Assembly: GCF_032118995.1 (NCBI RefSeq)
Contig: NC_092650.1
Location: forward strand, 2,108,001-2,172,000
DNA length: 64,000 bases
Origin: Asterias amurensis
Lineage: Eukaryota; Echinodermata; Asteroidea; Forcipulatida; Asteriidae
Direction of reading: 5' to 3'
Positions 55,401 through 64,000 of this stretch are shown here, one piece after another. The notes under the pieces are model-generated. The model saw only the letters and a program-made list of their open reading frames with translations, had not been told where the DNA came from and ran no database searches. A program made the position numbers and the translations under genes. Position 1 is the stretch's first letter. Each line of letters starts with the position of its first letter.

Positions 55401-58400
55401 TAAGATTGAACCATCCGAGGAACTCAAGTTCTCTACAGCCAAGATATCAACTAACTTCTCAAACTACTCCTCATGGCATTACCGGAGTAAACTTCTTCCG
55501 TTACTGTATCCTGATCCTGAGAATAAAGGACGGATCAAAGAGGAAATACTGCTGCAAGGTACGAGACAAACTTTGAATAAAACTCAATCACAGTGCAAAT
55601 CAAACAAAATATAGGTCAACACTTTTAAAATTGCCTAAGGTTTTATTGTGTAGAAATATAGACCAGATATTTTTACTTTCACTTGTTACTAACTCTGCCT
55701 GCTCCTTTTTGGTGCCAGTTTCACATTAGTTTTCGTTCTTGCTGCACAACAGGCAATTAAGGGGGTCAAGTGAATTTGAGTTGTGCCAACTGGTCAGGGC
55801 TGGATAAGAAAAAGACGAGAAAGAATTTCATCAACTGTCAAACTTGTTTTTTTAAAAACATTTATGCCAAATGAATTTCACACAGTGGCTTAGAAAAGTA
55901 CAGAACTCCAGGAGTGCTTTGAGTCGCAGGCAGCGCTAACACTAACCCTACTGACACCCTTGCAAGCTAGATCCACAGAGCTGCATTGATTATGCAATTC
56001 ATGACCAGCACCAAGACAATGGTCTTCTCTTCTTTTTAACAGTCTCTTTCTTGCCTCCGTTGTTTCTACAGAATATGAACTGGTCCAGAATGCCTTCTTT
56101 ACCGATCCCAACGATCAGAGTGGTTGGTTCTACCATAGGTGGCTCCTTGGAAGAGGTTAGTAACAAGGTCAAAGGTCAACATTGAAAACATGAATTGGTG
56201 ATTTTTTTTATATTTTGTGTTAAAACCAAATTGTGTTGTAAAATGGAATAATTTTAGTATATATCAGACAGCAGAGAATTGTCTTCCTTAAAATAATTGT
56301 GGATTTGTTTTTTTTAAATGGTGAGAAAACTGATTAACATTGCTTTTGGGAATGTGTTTGATGTTAAATCTTGGAAGGATGACATTTCTTCTGAGTTTAT
56401 TTCATTCAATTGTACTTGCATCTTGGACTTACACTGTATAAAAAACATACAAAAATCTTGTACAATATAGTTCTAACAATACTTATAATGATTGTTGAAA
56501 AATTGCTTTTCATGTCACATAGACATCACAAAGTGTTGTTCCATAAAAATCCAGAAGTTAATAAGTTAATAAAAATACATACATTTATTTTTATTTTTAT
56601 GAATTCCTTGTTTTCACTGACAGCTGACAAACCTCAGGAGATCCAGCTACTCTACGTTTCCAGAAACCCAGCTCGGATAATCGCAGTCTTTGCTCAACCC
56701 ATTAATCTTGCTGAGAATTCTTCAGAGATATCTGTGACTATTGATGGAGAGAACAGTCTCGGTGCTTGGAGGAACTCAAAAGGAACAAAGGAACACGCCT
56801 TAGTGTGGGTATCCTTGGATTAAGAAGCAACGAGGCAGTGTTGTTGACGGGAGTCGGTGACTTGGACTCAAGTGGGATTCGAGTCACCAATTTCATTTAC
56901 TTGCGACTTGACTTAACTTGGCTTGGGGCAAAACTACTTGTGACTTGACTTGACTCGTGCAAAAATCACTCAACAAGAATAATTTTGATTTTACGACAGT
57001 GCAGTTATTATATAGAAGAGTTTGCGGTAACACCATGTAATAACAATCTCTAAATGAGTTGGGGTGGTTCTGAAAAGAACCGTTGGATTAACTCGACGTT
57101 TCGATTAGTATGCTCTGATCGTCTTCTGGAGAAATGGAAGATGATCATTTCTCCAGAAGACGATCAGAGCATACTGATCGAAACGTCGAGTTAATCCAAC
57201 GGTTCTTTTTAGAACCACCCCAACTCATTTAGAGATTGTTATTACATGGTGTTACCGCAAACTCTCCTACATCTTATTTCCACCATGCAAAGTTTCAAAT
57301 CCTACTTAGTGCAGTTATTGTTTAGAATAAATCTGGGAAGTCTAGTCTTCGGCGTTGATGCCAACTATCCCTATGTTTTTGAGTGCTCAGGGATATGCAG
57401 ATGTACAAGTGCACCTGCCTATTGATATCTTTGAACAGGATTTTATGTGACTTGACTTGACTTGCAAAACCTCAACTCCTGATTTGACTCCTGAAAACTT
57501 TACTTGTGACTTGACTTGAGCAAAAGTTACTTGTGACTTGACTTGACTTCGGAAAAAAAAAGACTTTTGGTTATACAGCACTGCAATGAGGATTACATTG
57601 GAATGATATAAAATGTCGTTTTGATCAATTCTAATTTATTATCAATTAATTGGTGGCAAAAGGTGGCAATGTGAGCTGAGTATTATACTTTCCTGAGTTA
57701 GAATAATTTGTTTAGATACATGAAGTGAATGCTGATGTGTTAACAGCCTCCCATGATGTGCATTTATCAATGAAAGACACTACTGTTGATAGACAATGCA
57801 GGATTTCTGAAGGTAAGAATCTTACAATGAGTGGAGAGTGTTGCTTAATTCAATGTATCGATGTGTAATTATTTAAAGGGAGCGTATAATTTTTTTTTTT
57901 TCTCCGTTCAATTGTTTTTATCCTATATAAATGTAGATATATGCAATAAAACTAACCTGTGAAAATTTCACTTCAAAAGTTGTTAAGCGTTTTTGAGATA
58001 TCGCTTAAAACTTGGAGCAGTTTAGTCCTTGCAGGAAAAATAATGCGTAATTGGAATACACAATCATGCAGAAGACAGTTCTCAGATTGAAATGTTTTTA
58101 AATCTCTCTCTCTTAAACCACAATACTTAGGAGGGAATTGTTTCTCAAAGTTTTATACATTATCAGCAACTGAAGTGCTTCTCACCAAGTCAGTTTTTAT
58201 GATCATTAACTTCTTGGAGTCATTACCAAAGGTATACCCTCCTTTAAAGCCATTATACACTTTCGGTAAACAGTAATGTCCAAGTCCCACACTTCGTGTA
58301 TCACAACTTCTATATCAAATAAGAAACCTGTGAAAATTAAGGCTCAATCGGTCATCGGAGTCGGGAGAAAATAACGGGAAAACCCACTCTTGTATCCGCG

Positions 58401-60941
58401 CGTTTCGCCGTGTCATGACATGTGTTTAAAATAAATCCGTAATTCTCGCTAACGAGAATTTATATTGTTGTACTGTTTTCTCAAAAAGTAAAGCATTTCA
58501 TGGAATAATATTTCAAGAGAAGTCTTTCACCACTACCTTCTGTAAACCCTGTAAGTTATTTGTAAATCTGTGAACTTTTTATTTTTTTTTCTGTACCGGA
58601 GGGGTCCAATGGCTTTAATCTTTTTTATCCATACCACATTGCTTCAAAGTGAAATGTTTCTTGTCAAAAGCTGTCGTACTAACCAAGTAAGTTTTTTATT
58701 GTCTTTAATTTTTAGGAGTGTTTAACGAACGTATCCTTTCACTTTTAAGTTGGTTCCTAATATCTTGACTTTGATGTTGATTTCCAGATGAGACTGAGTC
58801 CTGGAGTAGGGACACAACAGATGCAATTGGCCTCTTCTCTGCACAGCTAAGTGTAGAGAAGTCTGGGGTCCTGACCCAGGAACTAGAGTCATGCCAACAA
58901 CTACAGGAGTTGGAACCTGATAATAAATGTAAGGATTTGAAGTTTTGCATGGTGGGAGTACAATTAAGTGAGGATTGCGATAGCACCGTCTTTCCTGCCT
59001 AAGAGGATCGGAGCATACTGATTGAAATGTTGAGTTGTCAACCACTGGTTCATTTCATAACCAACACCACTCAAAAGAGATTTACACATGGCGCTACCTG
59101 CAAACCTCACCTCATTGAAGTAAATGGGTCTAAATAATTAATACCACTTAAATTCAGGTCCCTTTCTAACCCTCCAGATCCACCCCCCCCCCATACAAAT
59201 ACAAACCCCCTTGAAGATTATGCATTGAAGTTAATCATGTCAAATTGGAACTTTGTTCATCGAGTAAAGTGGGGCAGTGGGGTTGGCTTAGTGGTATCTT
59301 TCCTTGCCTTCTACCTTAAATCCCACAAGGGGTACTATGTGGATTGGGTTTTCAGTCCCTACCTGACTGCATAATTCTCTGGGTTTTCCTCCCACATTTA
59401 AAACTGAAACCTCTCCTTTGTCATTTCTGCATTCAGTTTTTGGCTTGGTTAAAAGATTAAGTTCACTTTCCTTAGTCCTTGGATTCACAACCAGAATGAA
59501 ATGAAAGCTTCAGCCCATCTAAGAAGATCTTAATCTTAGGCCAATCTAAAGATGACATGTTGATGTTGACTTGACTCATTAAACTAACGAGACATCATTA
59601 TCTCCCCTCCATCATCGTTCTAGGGTGTCTCCTGACCATCATTCTGCTCATGAGGGCGGTAGATCCTCTGCGATATGAAGAGGAGACTCTACGCTACTTC
59701 CAGACACTACTCAAGACGGACCCCTGTAGGGTGGGGTACTTCAAGGACCTTAGAAGCAAGTTTGTCATCGAGAATGAAATCACTAGAAACATGCAAACTG
59801 GTAGCAGGGAACTGGATTTATCAGATAAGGTATTTATTTTCAAGATTGGGAACTTCAGTTAAAGGGAAGGTAAATGTTTGGCAATTACTCTTAAAATTAA
59901 TGGCAGTTAAAAAAGTGTACAGCAGCTTTAGATAGTATAAAGCATTTTGAGATACATTTCACTTTGAAGTAACGTGGTTATGAAAAACAATATTAGTTTT
60001 TATCCCCGTATTCCCATTTGGGATTATTCTACCTGCTTGGACATATTTACTCCAGATTTTGGGCGATATCTTAAAAACCTGACCACCTATAATTATATAT
60101 TCATTTTTGTAAGATTAAAACAATCGAACGGTTCCAAATACCTCAGGTATACTTTGCCTTTAACCAAAGTTTTTTTTAACAAGTTTAAAACAAAATTGTA
60201 GATTCAGCTTTTTAATCTTGGATTGTTTCAGGAAATCTTTGGCAGTGTTAATTTAATGAAATTTAGAGGCAGACACCACATCAAATGAGCACATAAGCAA
60301 CATGTTAGAACTTCACAGCATATCCTTGTGATCAAACATTTTCTACTGTAATTTCATTCAAAATAACCAAACTTCTAATTTCATCTTCCTACAGCACCTT
60401 ACCAGTTTATGCCACACAGAGCTAATGGTGCTAATGACCCAGGTCAACTTATCATCCAATCAGCTTTCATCTCTCAAAGGTTGCCATGCATTGCAGTGTA
60501 CTCGCACCTTATTGGCCGACAACAACACCCTGGAAGATCTGACAGACCTTCAATATTTGCCCGACTTGGAAACGTTATCAGTGAAGAACAATTGTATCTT
60601 TTTAATGATTTATCTCAAACAGGGGAGTGTTTTTGTTAAGATGGGTGGGTTCAAATTTAATCGAGTCGAATGGGGACTTTTGAGTCTTACACATATTGCA
60701 GTTTGCTATAGAAGGGTATGGGATTGTAAGGGTTAATTATAACTTGTAATGAATCGATTATTTCCCTTAACTTGTTGTATCAGCTATCAAGACAGTACAG
60801 AATCTCCAAGCATTACAGTCCTGTGCGAGACTACAGAGTTTAGACGTGAGCTCCAACCCTATATGTGACATTCCAGAATTCAAAGCCAGAGTGACAGAAT
60901 GTCTTCCAAAGCTTGTTTTACTAAACGGAGAAACCATTTGA
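52439..60941 (+). CDS. RABGGTA: Rab geranylgeranyltransferase subunit alpha, complete
   Basis: Twelve exons: 52439-52441, 53213-53323, 53716-53840, 54641-54828, 55361-55558, 56072-56155, 56624-56808, 57716-57812, 58788-58928, 59624-59829, 60395-60593 and 60784-60941 (stop TGA). The frame is 1695 bases, 564 residues (human about 567). With the beta subunit and Rab escort protein it attaches geranylgeranyl groups to Rab C-terminal cysteines in the cytosol. Exon 1 is only the ATG; exon 2 starts HGRLKVKT, as in mammals. Prenyltransferase alpha repeats are [31 protein letters not shown] and [11 protein letters not shown] (residues about 60-235). An Ig-like insert spans about 237-370, and the helix then resumes at [16 protein letters not shown]. 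The leucine-rich repeats ([45 protein letters not shown], written as overlapping landmarks) close the protein. Donors at exons 7 and 11 (GTATCC, GTATCT) are weak but the phases agree. Confidence 0.96.
52712..52770. repeat. Hairpin in RABGGTA intron 1
   Basis: AGTTGCGATAGCGTAACCCT pairs with AGGGTTACATTATCGCAACT across a GC-rich loop. Confidence 0.8.
52872..52929. repeat. Hairpin with GGGGCGCTGTACTCCG arms
   Basis: AATTGGGGCGCTGTACTCCG and CGGAGTACAGCCCCCCAGTT. It is related to the hairpin at 53850. Confidence 0.75.
53560..53680 (-). repeat. tRNA-derived SINE head (type S2)
   Basis: Minus strand: GTGTCGTGGCCAAGAATTGT, then GAGTGTGGGTTTGAATCCCT. Its end is about 36 bases before RABGGTA exon 3. 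Confidence 0.6.
53848..53974. repeat. Hairpin element at the RABGGTA exon 3 donor
   Basis: TAGACCCAGTAACTGGGGGC at the left and CCCAAGTTACTGGGTCTA at the right. The first base of the arm is about 8 bases after the 53840/53841 splice site. Confidence 0.75.
54994..55275 (-). repeat. tRNA-derived SINE (type S3) in RABGGTA intron 4
   Basis: The same body as at 50865 (GATCTTGCCGTCAAGGGAAT, CTATGATTATGAATTGCACA, CCTTGTGATTGCAAGTCCTG), with an eroded B box (AAAATCAAACTC). Confidence 0.7.
56838..57565. repeat. GACTTG-repeat tract split by a foldback element
   Basis: Irregular TTGTGACTTGACTTGACT repeats at about 56850-56960 and 57425-57560 in RABGGTA intron 7, with the hairpin 57010-57308 between them. 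Confidence 0.65.
57010..57308. mobile_element. Foldback transposon, near-perfect 120-base arms, flanked by a 12-bp direct repeat
   Basis: GAGTTTGCGGTAACACCATG pairs with CATGGTGTTACCGCAAACTC, and the arms continue through GGTTCTGAAAAGAACC and CGTTTCGATTAGTATGCTCT to a short loop at AATGGAAGATGATCATT. AGTGCAGTTATT stands on both sides (56998-57009 and 57308-57319). Partial relatives: 6655-6760, 16185-16285, 34617-34735, 35575-35650, 54430-54600 and 59004-59125. Confidence 0.8.
57876..58247. repeat. R3 inverted-repeat element
   Basis: TTAAAGGGAGCGTATAATTT at the left (diverged) and ACCAAAGGTATACCCTCCTT at the right. R3 left ends also occur at about 3390 and 38576 (AAAGGGAGGGTATACC). Confidence 0.75.
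58244..58617. repeat. R5 element, reverse orientation to the copy at 15048
   Basis: TTAAAGCCATTATACACTTT at the left and GGGGTCCAATGGCTTTAA at the right. It shares its first TTTAAA with the end of the R3 element just before it. It lies in RABGGTA intron 8. Confidence 0.8.
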
Positions 60942-61029
60942 AATGTTATTTATGTGCATATTTTTGTTGTGTCCATTTTATAAACACTAGTTTGAAAACA
61001 ACTGATGTAGCAGTCGATCGATATTCAAC

Positions 61030-61201
61030 AGACCTTATGCACATGACGTCATTTCAGTAGGGCGCCCTCACCTAGAGGGTAAAAGGAGGTTGTTCATTGG
61101 CAAATACTGTGCGCCGCGCGTACAAATCTGTGCGTCTCGATTGTTTCGTCACCGTTATTCCTCTAAGATGGCGGCTGGATGACGTCAATGCATAAGGTCT
61201 A
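61030..61201. repeat. Foldback element with AGACCTTATGCA...TGACGTCA ends
   Basis: AGACCTTATGCACATGACGT at the left and ACGTCAATGCATAAGGTCT at the right, 89 bases past the RABGGTA stop. It contains an AAGATGGCGGC word, a known YY1-type motif, near the right end. Confidence 0.75.
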
Positions 61202-61490
61202 TTAGCAATCACTGTGTCAATGAAGACAAATTGCTTGAGTTTGTTAAATACACGAACACTGCTCGCCTTGGTTAAGTCATCAAACGAAAGAAGAGAAGAT
61301 CTGAAAAGAGTTCTCAATATTTATCTGTTGGTCATTTGGTGTTTTTGTAACAAAAAGTGTCTCCTAATGATTGTGAATATGCAAGTGGTATACCTAATGG
61401 CTTCCTCTTTTTCTAAAATAATTGCAGACAAACACCCAACATATCCAGACAGTTTACTCTGCAACAACATTACTTCCAAAGAAGTATTAC

Positions 61491-61496
61491 AATAAA
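61491..61496 (+). terminator. Candidate poly(A) signal for RABGGTA
   Basis: A canonical AATAAA lies 550 bases past the RABGGTA stop, followed by A-rich sequence. A second AATAAA is at 61831-61836. The 3' UTR would include the foldback element at 61030-61201. Confidence 0.3.
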
Positions 61497-62189
61497 AATG
61501 CAACAAATACAAAATATAATCGCATGTTACAATTCATGCCTGTGAATTTACAACTATTGATTTCAATTACTTCGATAATAGCACCTCTTAACAGTAATAA
61601 CAACAACTGAAACAAATGTTGCTACAAAATCATGTCACTAGACCCCAATATCTTAAAGCTGTTAAGCAGAAGAGAAAAAAATGCTCAGCAAATTTTGTTG
61701 CTTAGCGAAAAAAGAAGGGGGTAACCAGTCACAATAATGTCAACGTAATGGAATGTTGGCTGGTAACATGTTTCTGCCAAGCAAAATTTGTCTGTGCTTA
61801 GTAAGCTGTTGTGCTTACATGGTTTATAAAAATAAACTTATGTGTCCATAATATATTTGAAAAAATCAACATTAATCAAGGTTTAGATTTGAGAAAAGCA
61901 AATCATGTTTGGCAATTTTTAACGCTGTGAATGAAATAATTAGGTTAACAACCGGTGTACAAAAATATAGCGTTATTATTTTGACAGTGCATTTTGGTGT
62001 CTTGTAAGAAATTATTCCATGTTAAATATAATAAGTGTAAAATGAAATTGATAAACAAAGTTGTTTGTTTTACTTCACAAACCAAAAGACCAAGTAATTA
62101 TTAATAACCAATGCTTTGAAACTTTCTCTAAAAGATGGCCAGATCATATTGTTCCAAACATCATGTAAATCATTTTTTCCTCAAAAATC

Positions 62190-62367
62190 ACCACAACTCA
62201 AAAGGTTGCAAGTTCGAATCCTAACAAACTAACCGCTGATTTCACAATGACTAGAATAAGTATTGTCATCTAGTTACTGAATCACAATTTCTTGGTTTTT
62301 GCAACCCATAATCATACCAGTAAAGCATTGTTTGTATGAGAGAAATTTGCTGTTGCCAGCTTGGTAT
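62190..62367 (+). repeat. tRNA-derived SINE (type S3), 5' truncated
   Basis: B box GTTCGAATCCTAACAAACTA, then GATTTCACAATGACTAGAAT and the S3 body up to GCTTGGTATTTA, where an R1 copy begins. Confidence 0.65.
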
Positions 62368-62753
62368 TTAAAGACACTGGACACTATTGGTAATTGTCAA
62401 AGACGAGTCTTCACAGTTGGTGTATCTCAACATATGCATAAATAACAAACCTGTGAAAATTTGAGCTCAATCGGTCGTTGAAGTTGCGAGATAATAATGA
62501 AAGAAAAAACACCCTTGTCACTTGAAGTTGTGTGCTTTCAGATGCTTGATTTCGAGACCTCAAGTTCTAAAACTGAGGTCTTGAAATCAAATTCGTGGAA
62601 AATTACTTCTTTCTCGAAAACTACGTTACTTCAGAGGGAGCCGTTTCTCACAGTGTTTCATACTGACAACAGCTCTCCATTACTTGTAGCCAAGTAAGTT
62701 TTTTTGCTAAAAATTATTTTGAGTAATTACCAATAGTGTCCACTGCCTTTAAA
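62368..62753 (+). repeat. R1 element, full copy
   Basis: Ends TTTAAAGACACTGGACACTA and AATAGTGTCCACTGCCTTTA. It starts exactly where the S3 SINE is cut, which suggests insertion into the SINE. Confidence 0.85.
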
Positions 62754-63023
62754 TCCCCTTGTGGCAATGTGAAATATCAATGTTTAACGTTACTTTTTTT
62801 ATTAAAGGCATTTAATGTTCTTTTTATCAATCTATGTAATAAAAACAGTTACTACATGTATATGACTGTCCTTTCCTAATCATCTACATGCAAGTACAAG
62901 TCCTAATTCTTTGTTTTACTGAAGTGTATGACACATTAGCTGTGGTGCCCACTGTAAAGTTCCAATAAAAATTGACATTTTCCTCATAGAGGTGCACCTT
63001 ACCAGAGAAAAATTGCTGTGCCC

Positions 63024-63396
63024 CTTTGAAGACACTGGACACTATTGGTAATTGTCAAAGACCAGTCTTCTATTGGTGTATCTCAACATATGCATAAAAT
63101 AACAAACCTGTGAAAATTTGAGCTCAATTGGTCGTCGAAGTTGCGAGATAATAATGAAAGAAAAAACACCCTTGTCACACGAAGTTGTGTGCATTTCAGA
63201 TGCTCAAATTCTAAACTTGAGGTCTCAAAATCAAGTTCATGGAAAATTACTTCTTTCTCGAAAACTAAGTTACTTCAGAGAGAGCCGTTTCTCACAATGT
63301 TTTATACCATCAACCTCTCCCCATTACTCGTTACCAAGTAAGGTTTTATGCTAATAATTATTTTGAGTAATTACCAATAGTGTCCACTGCCTTTAA
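63024..63396 (+). repeat. R1 element, full copy with central deletion
   Basis: Both termini are present. One arm of the GAGACCTC palindrome is deleted (TGCTCAAATTCTAAACTTGA). Confidence 0.85.
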
Positions 63397-64000
63397 GAGC
63401 AAAGTGCAAGGCCTGACACTGACTTACTTTTTTTAGAACAAGACCCACATCTAATAATAGTTACTCCAACATTATTGTACGTTTACTCTTATCAATGCAG
63501 ACACATTCTGAACAGTTTAACTACAACTAATACCTACTGAACAAATGAAGAAACTTCTGAAAAAATGTACTTTACAAAAATAAACTTAATCAAAGGATTT
63601 ACATAATTACAAAGCCAAGAAAATTCAATGTCTTCAATAACTTCTTAATTGCACTTTCTTTTTGCAAGAGGTGGGAAAAATTGCTAAACAAAGTAATTAT
63701 TTAAATAATATTTCGCTGGCTGAGGGCTTTAAGCTGGAGGCTTTTTATCTTAGATTCTAGTCATCCCTTAATTGTCTACTAGTTGAGAATTCATAGTTAT
63801 TTTACTCGACTGTCATCAAGCGTCATCACGGAGAAGCCTTTTTACATTTCTGGCATTCAAACTACATGTAATATAACCTAGCCTCGCTACCATAGGCAGC
63901 GCGCCGTATCGTTGCCTCTGGTCACTAACCCCTGGTAGGGATGGACTAAAAAAACAACAACACTGATTTGACTCCCACAAGTGTCTAATTTGCGTGCTTG

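Larger units (their letters stand above)
60942..64000. other. Downstream of RABGGTA: repeats only
   Basis: Holds a foldback element (61030-61201), R4-like remnants (61646-61830), an S3 SINE fragment (62190-62367) and two R1 copies. The last 600 bases are unrecognised; the end (63880-63950) is less AT-rich but no exon is evident. Confidence 0.5.

Noticed and set aside
1..64000. Bacterial or viral origin, CRISPR array, or horizontally transferred operon
   Set aside because: Spliced genes with GT-AG introns, SINEs and MITEs show animal nuclear DNA. Repeats are not regularly spaced, and the OpuAC-like domain is itself split by introns.

Overview
This is eukaryotic nuclear DNA: AT-rich, intron-rich, with GT-AG introns and a dense load of short inverted-repeat transposons and tRNA-derived SINEs. 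Protein similarity and the repeat style suggest a marine invertebrate deuterostome, most likely an echinoderm such as a sea star. That assignment is inference. I see no bacterial genes, rRNA, CRISPR array or intact autonomous transposon. Most open frames in the window are chance frames inside introns and repeats.

Three protein-coding genes can be reconstructed exon by exon, with intron phases that agree at every junction. (1) On the minus strand, from about 40.6 kb (possibly 43.2 kb) down to 2.1 kb and continuing off the left edge, lies a large receptor gene. A signal-peptide exon is followed by four exons encoding a glycine-betaine/choline-type (OpuAC/ProX-like) periplasmic binding domain. 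Five more exons encode a GABA-B-type Venus-flytrap domain. The expected seven-transmembrane part would lie left of the window. This two-binding-module architecture is the most striking item here. (2) On the minus strand, 52126 to 47060, nine exons encode a complete 300-residue OTUD6B-type deubiquitinase. (3) On the plus strand, 52439 to 60941, twelve exons encode a complete 564-residue Rab geranylgeranyltransferase alpha subunit (RABGGTA). The start codons of genes 2 and 3 are 312 bp apart, head to head, so they probably share a bidirectional promoter.

The space between exons is mostly repeats. At least five inverted-repeat families end in TTAAAGG-like termini. Another family has GGGCCCAATTTCATA termini. 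There is one hAT-like MITE with an 8-bp target duplication, several long foldback hairpins, three families of tRNA-derived SINEs, microsatellites, poly-G tracts and a 74-bp minisatellite. Several are nested in one another, which gives relative insertion ages. Between the receptor gene and OTUD6B (43.3-47.0 kb), and to the right of RABGGTA (61-64 kb), I see only repeats and unrecognised sequence.

Functionally the receptor is predicted to sit at the cell surface and sense a small amine or amino acid. OTUD6B (ubiquitin removal) and RABGGTA (Rab prenylation, membrane traffic) are housekeeping proteins with no evident link to the receptor.
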